Positions 1 to 7,323 of a stretch of DNA of 35,467 nt are shown here, piece by piece. The DNA is taken from positions 1-35,467 of the forward strand of contig JAEEJH010000082.1 of the NCBI GenBank assembly GCA_016281775.1, read 5' to 3'. The DNA is from Clostridiales bacterium. Its GTDB lineage: Bacteria > Bacillota > Clostridia > Oscillospirales > CAG-272. The first letter of the stretch is position 1. The number at the start of each line of letters is the position of its first letter. The position numbers and the translations under genes are program-made. The notes below the pieces were generated by a model, which was given only the letters and a program-made list of their open reading frames with translations, was not told the DNA's origin and did no database searches.

Positions 1-105
1 CTTATGCCGGACGCTCCGAACAAAGGCGGAGACAAGCGCGACGGCGCTGATGTAACCGCTGAAGAATCAGTTAAGCTCTTAAGCGCGGCGGGACTTTCGT
101 TCTGA
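1..105 (+). CDS. C-terminal end of an unrecognised protein (partial)
   Basis: The frame starting at base 1 is open for 34 codons and stops with TGA at 103-105. The gene began upstream of the window. The tail is hydrophilic and ends in a short amphipathic helix-like stretch (TAEESVKLLSAAGLSF). I do not recognise the family. A strong terminator-like hairpin follows 25 bases later, which fits a genuine gene end. Confidence 0.55.
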   Translation, partial: LMPDAPNKGGDKRDGADVTAEESVKLLSAAGLSF

Positions 106-129
106 CGGTTGAGCCGCGGATTTAATATG

Positions 130-165
130 CCGGGTGTGGTTTCTCCTCCGCACCCGGTTTTGCTT
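130..165 (+). terminator. Rho-independent terminator of the partial gene
   Basis: A 7-bp stem, CCGGGTG (130-136) with CACCCGG (151-157), has a 14-base loop and is followed by TTTTGCTTTT. The orientation fits the plus-strand gene ending at 105. Confidence 0.7.
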
Positions 166-208
166 TTCTTCGCTTTTTTCGGATTTTGAAAAGCAAAAAA
201 ACGGAGAA

Positions 209-240
209 AATGAAAAAACCGGCGAGAATCACCGGTTTTC
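209..240 (-). terminator. Terminator-like hairpin, better on minus
   Basis: AAAACCGG (215-222) pairs with CCGGTTTT (232-239). Read on minus, the stem is followed by TTTTTTCATTTT, so it is probably a second, backup terminator for the restriction-modification operon ending at 395. Two further short hairpins lie just beside it (248-261 and 261-276). Confidence 0.5.
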
Positions 241-321
241 CCGCGCCGGTCTTTTCAGACCGCACGCCTTGGTGCGATTGTTCATAACGAAACAAAGGCA
301 ACTGAAACATATTCAAAATAC

Positions 322-348
322 AAAAGTCGGGAACATTACCCGGCTTTT
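322..348 (-). terminator. Terminator of the restriction-modification operon (bidirectional type)
   Basis: AAAAGTCGGG (322-331) pairs with CCCGGCTTTT (339-348) with one G-U pair and a 7-base loop. U-rich tracts lie on both sides. It sits 47 bases downstream of the last minus-strand gene of the island and is the likely operon end. Confidence 0.7.
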
Positions 349-394
349 GTGTTTTCAAAATCTATTTAATAAAATATTAGTAAAGAGCGTTTTT

Positions 395-994
395 TCAATT
401 ATAATCTTTCCATTGGGTCTCGTTAGCGATATCGACAAGCAGTCTGCCGTTGTATGTAAAATAGTGCGGTCCGGCGACCGAATAGCCTTTTATCTCCGAC
501 GCGATGGCGGAAACCGAAGTTTCCTCGTTGTTATACAATACTTTACGTTTGCTTGCAACGACGGCAACGATGCTCTGATCTTCGACGAAGACTAATTTTG
601 CGCCAACGGGTATTCCGCACTTTGAAAAGTCGATAGCAGGCTTTTTTATTTTCTGCTTGGTTTCAGAAGTTGTTTTAATCTTTTTCAGCTTATCTTTCGT
701 ACCGCTGATTATGGCGATCGCTTCAAGAAGCTCATAAGCATCTTCAGGGGACATAACGAAAAACTCGCGATTTTTTGACACTCTTAAATCAGGATTCAGA
801 TTGTCGATCAGCTTGTGAAGTTTCTTGTCTTCAAGGTTTCCGGGCGTCTCGTATGTCGCATAGACTTCATAATCATACGGCAACGCTGTTGTGCTGAGCT
901 GCTTTCTGCGCTCTTCAACATTCGCCGCATATCCGATTTTTACCATGTCTTTCAAAGACGGATTTGTCATGATGTAAATGTATCCCGATGCCAT
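395..994 (-). CDS. GIY-YIG nuclease-family protein with RAMA-like C-terminal domain
   Basis: 199 residues in two parts. Residues 4-95 look like the T5orf172/MUG113 branch of the GIY-YIG fold: YIYIMTN at 5-11, VKIGYA at 18-23, basic residues at 29-31 and an acidic REFF at 76-79. Residues 125-190 resemble the RAMA/DUF4357-type domain (G-x-L-V, a short hairpin, then a serine-rich helix and a Y-x-x-N-G turn) found with restriction enzymes and adenine methylases. A lysine-rich linker (100-120) joins them. The SD AGAGG at the end of hsdR and a 4-base intergenic gap indicate co-translation with hsdR. Likely role is DNA or modified-base recognition and cleavage, or accessory anti-phage function. Function is inferred from family resemblance only. 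Confidence 0.72.
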   Translation of the reverse strand: MASGYIYIMTNPSLKDMVKIGYAANVEERRKQLSTTALPYDYEVYATYETPGNLEDKKLHKLIDNLNPDLRVSKNREFFVMSPEDAYELLEAIAIISGTKDKLKKIKTTSETKQKIKKPAIDFSKCGIPVGAKLVFVEDQSIVAVVASKRKVLYNNEETSVSAIASEIKGYSVAGPHYFTYNGRLLVDIANETQWKDYN

Positions 995-998
995 AATC

Positions 999-3900
999 TT
1001 ACCTCTTGTTAAATTCCTTATACAGCATTTCCGCGAGAGCGGACATTATTGCTTTGTACTTGCTCTTATTTTGGAACAGCGTTGTGTATGCCTCGGTCTG
1101 TTCTACGTAACTGTCCTGTGCGACCTCGTCAAATGTTCTCGGAAAAACACTCTCAGCGAATACCTGAGGATCGGACGTCTGCGCCATTTTGCGGAGTTTT
1201 GCATCGCTGATCAAACGGTCATGAAGTGCATTTAAGAGGACTCGGTCAGCGTCGGTGAAGTTGCCGCCGAAAAGCTCGTTGATCTTTTCTATGACCTCTT
1301 CGAGCGGTGCTTTCGGTTCGGGCGACGCCGTTCCTTTACCGGAAGCGGGTTCGTACTCGCCGCCTATGTTTGCAAGCCGAATTTCTCCTTTGTAAGTTTC
1401 TTCAAGCTTATAGAACTCAAGTTTGAGTGCGCCTTCAAGATCAATCATTTCCGTTGTAACGGCGGGCAGCAGACGGAGCAAATATGAGCAAAAAACGTAT
1501 TCTTTCTGCATATCCGCGTCAAACATACGGCAAACCTGCGATATATAACCGTACCATTTTATAAACGAACGGACAAGCCGCCTGAAATTGTATCTCTGGT
1601 CAGCCGCCATATCGTTATACCGGTCGGCTACGGGCATAAGCGCAGAAGTCATTCTGCCCATCGTTCTCTCGTCCTGTTTTCTGCTCGAGAAGTAAACGGC
1701 GGCAAAAGCCTCGATATCGTTGTCGCTGTATATACGCATATCACGAAGCTGTTTCTGCGTCTGATAAATCAGGTCTACGTTGACCTCTTGCGTCAAGGAA
1801 GTTTCCTGATAGAACGGCTGGAATGCATCTCTGATTTCTTCGGCGGTATTTATAAAGTCGAGGATGAACGTATCGTTTTTGCCTTCGCAGATGCGGTTCA
1901 AGCGGGAAAGCGTTTGCACGCACTTGACGCCGCGCAGTTTCTTATCAACTATCATCGTATGGAGCAGCGGTTCGTCAAAGCCTGTCTGATATTTCTCGGC
2001 GACGATAAGGACGTTGAAATTATCGTGAAATTCGGCTTTTGTCTGATCTTCGGATATGTGGCTGCCGTCGCGGCGGACGTTGAGTTTTGATTCGGTATAT
2101 TCGCTGCCGCCGTCCTTAACCGCGCCGGAGAAAGCGGCGAGGACTTCAACGCTATCGTAACCCTTTTCCTGAATATAGCGTTTCACCTCGTGGAAATAAC
2201 GCACAGCCGCAAGTCTGGACGATGTAACGACCATCATTTTACCCTTGCCGCCGATCGCGTGCGCGGTGGTGGAAAGGAACGTTTCGACGATGATCTGCGC
2301 CTTTTGCGATATGTTGTAAGGATGCAGTTCTTCAAATTTGCGTATGACCTTTGCCGCGCGTGAAGCGGGGACGTCGGGGTTGTCCGGGATCGTCTTTGCA
2401 ATCTTGAAGCAGGTGTTATATGTCATGTAATTCTGAAGGACGTCCATTATGAACCCTTCTTCGATCGCCTGCCGCATTGAATAAACGTGGAAAGGGTGGA
2501 ACGAGCCGTCTTCGTACTCCGTACCGAACATTTCGAGTGTTTGGCCCTTCGGAGTCGCCGTGAACGCGAAGAAAGAGAGGTTTTTATGTTTGCCGTGAAC
2601 GATCATCTCCTGAACGAGGCGGTCGGTTTTGTCGATCTCGTCCTCGGCTTTGCCTTCGATCTCGGCATATTCGCGCAGCGCCTGCTCGGTGTCGGCGAGC
2701 GCCGTTTTCATTTTGATCGCGGAAGAACCTGTCTGCGAAGAATGCGCCTCGTCAACTATGACGGCGAAGGTCTTGCCCTTTGTGTCGTTCACTTCGTCAT
2801 AGATGACGGGGAATTTCTGCAGAGTCGTTACGATGATGCGGGCGCCGTCGTTTATTGCGTCGCGCAGGTCTTTTGAGGTCTTGCCCTCTCCGATCGTTAC
2901 CACAGAACCGAGAGTGTGATCGAAACTCGAAACGGTCTCCTGAAGCTGAGCGTCAAGCACCGTGCGGTCTGTCACGATTATAACCGACGTGAAGACAGGT
3001 TTGTTTCTTTCATCGTGCAGAGAAGCGAGGCGGTACGCCGTCCACGCGATGGAATTGGACTTTCCGGATCCGGCGCTGTGCTGTATCAGATAGTTTTTGC
3101 CAGGTCCGTTTTCTCTTACGTCGGCGATCATTTTGCGTACGACGTCGAGCTGATGATAGCGCGGGAAAATGATGGTTTTATTTGTTATCGAACGCTCGGA
3201 GCCGTCCGGCTGTTTTTTCTTTTCGGTTTTGACCTGTAAATGTATGAACTTCTGCAGAATGTCAAGCATACTGTCTTTCTGCAAGACCTGTTCCCACAGG
3301 TAAGCGGTCGGATATCCGTTCGGGTTTGCGGGGTTGCCTTTGCCGCCGTCCCTTCCCGCTCCGTTGGATCCCTGATTGAACGGCAGAAAGTACGTATCGC
3401 CCTTCGCCAGCTTGGTCGCCATATATACGTCGGTATGGTCGACGCAGTAATAAGCGACGATTCTTTTGTTGAACTGGAAGCAGAGCTCGCGCGGGTCGCG
3501 GTCGTACATCCATTGGCGCCTGGCGTTATCAACGTTCTGCCCGGTGTACTGGTTTTTCAGCTCCAAAGCGATGACCGGGATGCCGTTTACGACGAGTACC
3601 ATATCAACGCTTTTGTTGTTGTCTGCGGAATAGTACCACTGACGCACGACGTTGCAGATGTTCTGCTCGTATAAAGCGTTCGCGGTGTTGTTCAGATGCG
3701 ATTCCGGCTTAAAATAGCAGACCTGAAACTTTATGCCGCGGTGTTTGAAGCCGTGGCGCAGAACGGATATGATGCCGTCGCAGTCAACGGCGTTATTGAA
3801 AGCGAGTATGAATTTCTTTACGGGATCGCTGCCGCAGCCGTTTTCAAACCGCGCCCATTCTCTCGGCTGTGTACGCTGTATAAAATTCATAAACGTACCG

Positions 3901-4013
3901 ACGTACAGCCCCGCCGCCGGATCGTACGTATCGGTCGTTTTCGTATATCCGCCCTTCGCCGAGACAAGGAACGTCTCAATATCGGCTTCAAAGCGTTTTT
4001 CAGTTGTTTCCAT
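999..4013 (-). CDS. hsdR: Type I restriction endonuclease subunit R (HsdR)
   Basis: About 1004 residues, the usual size for HsdR, the ATP-dependent translocase and nuclease of type I systems. An N-terminal PD-(D/E)xK nuclease is visible (D near 137, E-L-K near 151-153). Next come the Walker A HSAGSGKS (about 312-319), the DEAH box (about 421-424), FTATP (motif III), and the later helicase motifs around YQTGFDEP and QTLSRLNR. The C-terminal third is the helical domain that binds the methylase core. The open frame reaches 4040, but AAGGAGG at 4022-4028 is well placed only for the ATG at 4011-4013, so I start there; the ATG at 4017-4019 is too close. The start overlaps the end of the AlbA_2 gene by 14 bases, which suggests coupling. 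No frameshift is seen. Confidence 0.95.
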   Translation of the reverse strand: METTEKRFEADIETFLVSAKGGYTKTTDTYDPAAGLYVGTFMNFIQRTQPREWARFENGCGSDPVKKFILAFNNAVDCDGIISVLRHGFKHRGIKFQVCYFKPESHLNNTANALYEQNICNVVRQWYYSADNNKSVDMVLVVNGIPVIALELKNQYTGQNVDNARRQWMYDRDPRELCFQFNKRIVAYYCVDHTDVYMATKLAKGDTYFLPFNQGSNGAGRDGGKGNPANPNGYPTAYLWEQVLQKDSMLDILQKFIHLQVKTEKKKQPDGSERSITNKTIIFPRYHQLDVVRKMIADVRENGPGKNYLIQHSAGSGKSNSIAWTAYRLASLHDERNKPVFTSVIIVTDRTVLDAQLQETVSSFDHTLGSVVTIGEGKTSKDLRDAINDGARIIVTTLQKFPVIYDEVNDTKGKTFAVIVDEAHSSQTGSSAIKMKTALADTEQALREYAEIEGKAEDEIDKTDRLVQEMIVHGKHKNLSFFAFTATPKGQTLEMFGTEYEDGSFHPFHVYSMRQAIEEGFIMDVLQNYMTYNTCFKIAKTIPDNPDVPASRAAKVIRKFEELHPYNISQKAQIIVETFLSTTAHAIGGKGKMMVVTSSRLAAVRYFHEVKRYIQEKGYDSVEVLAAFSGAVKDGGSEYTESKLNVRRDGSHISEDQTKAEFHDNFNVLIVAEKYQTGFDEPLLHTMIVDKKLRGVKCVQTLSRLNRICEGKNDTFILDFINTAEEIRDAFQPFYQETSLTQEVNVDLIYQTQKQLRDMRIYSDNDIEAFAAVYFSSRKQDERTMGRMTSALMPVADRYNDMAADQRYNFRRLVRSFIKWYGYISQVCRMFDADMQKEYVFCSYLLRLLPAVTTEMIDLEGALKLEFYKLEETYKGEIRLANIGGEYEPASGKGTASPEPKAPLEEVIEKINELFGGNFTDADRVLLNALHDRLISDAKLRKMAQTSDPQVFAESVFPRTFDEVAQDSYVEQTEAYTTLFQNKSKYKAIMSALAEMLYKEFNKR

Positions 4014-5244
4014 CGCCATATACCTCCTTGATAGCATCATTCAGGTCGCCATGATTTCTTATTCCTAAATCCATCATATATTCAATAAAAAGCCGTTTAA
4101 AGTCTTTGCCTGAATCATTTTGAAGATTGCATTCAAATATAACAGGATTGCATAGTAGGTAATCTCTGTCAATATAGGCTGCCTCATCATACATATAACT
4201 TTTATATGAGTTTGTTTTTTTACATCCTAAAATACTGATGCAAATGAATAACCTTTTATATTCAAATACAGCTTTCGTTTTTATCAAATAGTTTTCCAAA
4301 GAAGATTTTATAATATCATCCCATACTCCCACAGCATCTAATTGACCATTCGGGAAGGCCTGATTTTCATAATGTAAATATGGCAGTAGCGGATAAAAAA
4401 CTTCGGCAACACCGTTGTTATTCAATCGTCCTTCGCCTGTTTCTTTATAACCATGATAAATCAAGCCTTCGATTGTAGGATGTGACCGATTATAACAGCC
4501 AATACATCTGAATATATCGTAAAAATCGGTTTTTCCTTTTTCAAGAATCATTACAGGCTTATTATAGTTTATATCAGTAAACGTATCAGGAATAAAATGA
4601 AGGAGTAGAAACTTTGAATAATCACACCGTTCGTTATCTTCCTGCATTCGATAATAATCAATCCGTTCTTTGCGAAATCTCTCAACTTCTTTTTCTAAAG
4701 ACATTGTTTGAGAAAACATATTCTTCAATTCAGAATACCCGATCACCTTTTTTGAATTACCTACGCGTTTATAAATCCGGTAGTTTTTTTCGTCTTCAAG
4801 ATGAACGTACGGCGCAAACATATCATGCTGTATAAACATTATTACAATATATTTTCCGTCAACTAATTTCAATATGTTGAATCGATGATACGGCATTCTC
4901 GGCTGTATTGTTTGCAAATAGTTTTTTATATCCAGCTCGAATTTGTCAATATTATCTTCATCTATTGAAGTACCATAAAATTCATGCGGTATTCCTTTAC
5001 TGTCTTCGTCGATGCCGAAAATCAGGTATCCGCCATCAGCATTGGCAAAAGCGCATACATCGCTTCGAAACTCTTCAATTTCCCGCTGTTTTTCTGCGAC
5101 CTTTTCCTTTGGAATCTGATTTATAGTAAATACTTTTTTATAATCAATGTGCTCGTTTTCTCTGTAATCAAGACTATCTATAATTACTTTCAAATCCTCC
5201 AATGAACATTCAAGTAACGATTTACCGTTTATTGTAGGGAGCAT
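4000..5244 (-). CDS. Schlafen/AlbA_2-domain protein within the type I RM operon
   Basis: 414 residues. The N-terminal part (about 15-165) matches the Schlafen AlbA_2 (formerly AAA_4) domain: E-x-x-D-Y-K at 31-36, an E-E-F-R-S-D-V-C helix, then ANADGGYLIFGI at 67-78. The remaining 250 residues are unrecognised and rich in Tyr, Asn and Lys. AlbA_2 proteins bind nucleic acid, and some related Schlafen proteins cleave RNA; the role here is not known. Its ATG directly abuts the hsdS stop (TAA-ATG), with SD GGAGG 8 bases before it. The gene is markedly AT-rich: the line 4201-4260 has 13 G/C of 60, against 30 of 60 in 3061-3120 inside hsdR. This points to separate acquisition. Such genes occur in some type I RM loci as extra effectors or regulators. 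Confidence 0.82.
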   Translation of the reverse strand: MLPTINGKSLLECSLEDLKVIIDSLDYRENEHIDYKKVFTINQIPKEKVAEKQREIEEFRSDVCAFANADGGYLIFGIDEDSKGIPHEFYGTSIDEDNIDKFELDIKNYLQTIQPRMPYHRFNILKLVDGKYIVIMFIQHDMFAPYVHLEDEKNYRIYKRVGNSKKVIGYSELKNMFSQTMSLEKEVERFRKERIDYYRMQEDNERCDYSKFLLLHFIPDTFTDINYNKPVMILEKGKTDFYDIFRCIGCYNRSHPTIEGLIYHGYKETGEGRLNNNGVAEVFYPLLPYLHYENQAFPNGQLDAVGVWDDIIKSSLENYLIKTKAVFEYKRLFICISILGCKKTNSYKSYMYDEAAYIDRDYLLCNPVIFECNLQNDSGKDFKRLFIEYMMDLGIRNHGDLNDAIKEVYGDGNN

Positions 5245-6549
5245 TTATTTGACCTCCTTTTTCCCTGTGACGTATTCGAAAATGAGGGATTTTTTATATG
5301 CCTCCAGCTCGGTGAGGAGCTGCTGCTTTGCTTCGATCAGTCGATCCATTTCTCTGCACTTTTCATCCAAATAAACAACAATTTGGGTCTGTTCTTCTTC
5401 GGACGGTACTGTCATAACGCTATGTTTTGCAAAGTACGGTGATACGCGCTTTAGTCCTCCGGTACCCGTCATGGTTGCGCAAGCTTCTTGCTTGAACAGG
5501 TCGTTCTGCAGCCAATAAAGCAGATATCGGGCATTAATTGCAACCGGCCTGTAAACGAATAGTTCGGAACTGCCCATCCCAAATCCGGATGCCAGATTAT
5601 CCATGATAGCTATATTTCCGTTCTCAAAGCACGGTGTAACTTTTGCCATTGCAATATCGCCATTTTCAAAGGGGGTTAACGAAGGGGTTACCGTTCCGTA
5701 TGTCGCTGTGTTAGGAACGAAATACCCGTTCTTGATACAATCCATCGGAGTATAGGTGATTTCGCTATCTTCCTGTAAGTGCGAAGTATCACATGATGGC
5801 TGAAAAACGGCTACATATTTTATTGGTTTGCATTCCCAATCTTCCGGAATCTCACCAATCCACTCCGCACCGCTGTCCTTCATCGGTCGATTTTGGCGGA
5901 TGCCCTTGGTGACCGCCTCTGTGATGACCGACTGCTTCAGTTTTTTATATTCCTCAGTAGAAGCACGTGTTTGCTCAATGACTGCATCAATACGCCCGCA
6001 CTCTGCATCGAGAAAATCTACTATGCGCTTTTGTTCAAAAATATTAGGTTCGCATATTCGATATGTTAATAACTGATTTTGTGTTATAGTACCAATAACA
6101 CTTCCAAAATTTGATAAAGATATGGGCGTTTGGATAACAGGTGATATCAATGAATAAAACAAATATTTAACATCACATTTAATGTTTTTGAAAACAACAA
6201 ACTGGGGGTTTACCGTAGCAAGTTCATTGCTATTATATATTGCGCATTTTCCAACAGAAGCGGTTTTCACAAATACAATATCACCTTTATTCAACATTAT
6301 TTCGGGAGATTCATAATACTTTTCCCAAGAGATGTAAGAACATTTCTGAAGGGATAATCTGTTATCAATTATATTAGTCGGGCTTAGAGTAATCGGGCCC
6401 TCGCCCTTATCAACCAAATCTTCTTGAGTATAACCGCGAAAACCTATTCGTCCAAAACAAGAAAGTAATGCTTTTAAAGGCATTATTTTCCACGAGATCG
6501 GAATTTTTCCGATAAAATCAATACCGCTTTCTTTCATCTCTCTTGCCAT
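5245..6549 (-). CDS. hsdS: Type I restriction-modification specificity subunit S (HsdS)
   Basis: 434 residues with the usual duplicated layout. Each half opens with the same motif: MKESGIDFIGKIPISW near residue 5 and MKDSGAEWIGEIPEDW near 223. Target-recognition domain 1 spans about 20-165, the central coiled-coil region about 170-210, domain 2 about 235-380, and the C-terminal helix about 385-430. It recognises the bipartite DNA target for HsdM and HsdR. It starts 3 bases after the stop of the cyclase-like gene, with a G-rich SD-like GGGGTG inside that gene's end. Domain 1 is AT-rich (17 G/C of 60 at 6121-6180) while the central region is closer to hsdM, consistent with swapping of recognition domains. 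Confidence 0.94.
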   Translation of the reverse strand: MAREMKESGIDFIGKIPISWKIMPLKALLSCFGRIGFRGYTQEDLVDKGEGPITLSPTNIIDNRLSLQKCSYISWEKYYESPEIMLNKGDIVFVKTASVGKCAIYNSNELATVNPQFVVFKNIKCDVKYLFYSLISPVIQTPISLSNFGSVIGTITQNQLLTYRICEPNIFEQKRIVDFLDAECGRIDAVIEQTRASTEEYKKLKQSVITEAVTKGIRQNRPMKDSGAEWIGEIPEDWECKPIKYVAVFQPSCDTSHLQEDSEITYTPMDCIKNGYFVPNTATYGTVTPSLTPFENGDIAMAKVTPCFENGNIAIMDNLASGFGMGSSELFVYRPVAINARYLLYWLQNDLFKQEACATMTGTGGLKRVSPYFAKHSVMTVPSEEEQTQIVVYLDEKCREMDRLIEAKQQLLTELEAYKKSLIFEYVTGKKEVK

Positions 6550-6552
6550 TAT

Positions 6553-7308
6553 TTACACCCCATATGCTATTCTACAGCGGAGTTTTCCCTCAGCCAAGTT
6601 TATATAATTCCTAAACCAACAGTACTTTTGCATAACTCTCGGACGGTTCTTTCCCGTCTTTTCTTCCGTAATTTTTTGCGAAATCTGTGATTTGAGTTCT
6701 GCAATCTGTTTTTTTGTTATTTCAATAGTATAGTAGTTGAAAAAATCAAAATATACACAGTCGTCCGGATCGACGAAGCAGCTGAATTTGTCTTCAAATT
6801 CAGCATCCGAAACATTAAATTCGTCAAAAATCTTCAACAAATCTTCGCTTAAAACGACACGAGGATAAATTGCGATATTCTCTTCAAGATCAACAACAGT
6901 CAAAAGACCTTTGCCCCATACCATAAGCTCGTTAATGAATAATTTGTCGACAGTCATTGCACCTCTGAACAAAATACCTTTATCGGCAAACATAGAAAGA
7001 AAAACCCTTAAAAAATCGCTAAGTCTGTTGTAAATCGCAAGTATCTCGTCTTTATCATTACGGTTGTTTACCGGATAAGCAAGAAGAATATTGTCCGAAA
7101 ATATTTTTATTTTAATATCTTTAGTGCCGAATTTTTCTAACATCGGAACTATTCTGTTTGCAAACAGAAAAGGATAATAGATATTTTTAAAAACATCTTC
7201 AATATCATTCTGAGCTAATCGTTCTTTCGTACCCATAATATCAATATAGATAATCAAATAATCTTTTTCACTTGGAATCTTCGGAAGATTTATTTCTTTG
7301 TCAGGCAT
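6553..7308 (-). CDS. Class III nucleotidyl-cyclase-like protein inside the RM operon
   Basis: 251 residues with no signal peptide. The pattern is that of the cyclase/polymerase-palm fold. There is a first metal-ligand Asp in YIDIMG (D23), a second in KIFSDN (D72), then FRGAMTVD (114-121), WGKG (131-134) and ENIAIYPRVV (143-152), which together resemble the substrate and dimer region of class III cyclases. The C-terminal 90 residues are unrecognised. The gene lies 15 bases after hsdM (SD GAGG 8 bases before the ATG) and 3 bases before hsdS, so it is translated as part of the RM unit. It is very AT-rich (13 G/C of 60 at 7081-7140). No Pycsar-type TIR or membrane effector is nearby. Cyclase activity is inference from two aspartates and general fold; it could instead be a catalytically altered relative. 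Confidence 0.6.
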   Translation of the reverse strand: MPDKEINLPKIPSEKDYLIIYIDIMGTKERLAQNDIEDVFKNIYYPFLFANRIVPMLEKFGTKDIKIKIFSDNILLAYPVNNRNDKDEILAIYNRLSDFLRVFLSMFADKGILFRGAMTVDKLFINELMVWGKGLLTVVDLEENIAIYPRVVLSEDLLKIFDEFNVSDAEFEDKFSCFVDPDDCVYFDFFNYYTIEITKKQIAELKSQISQKITEEKTGKNRPRVMQKYCWFRNYINLAEGKLRCRIAYGV

Positions 7309-7323
7309 TTTAACAACCTCAGT

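Noticed and set aside
122..358. Minus-strand 78-codon frame
   Set aside because: It lies wholly in the terminator-rich gap and contains the hairpins; no SD.
134..595. Plus-strand frame across the intergenic region and the GIY-YIG gene
   Set aside because: It spans three terminator hairpins and the antisense of a better-supported gene.
6553..7308. Complete Pycsar system
   Set aside because: No TIR-domain or membrane effector lies beside the cyclase-like gene; neighbours are RM subunits and an AlbA_2 protein.
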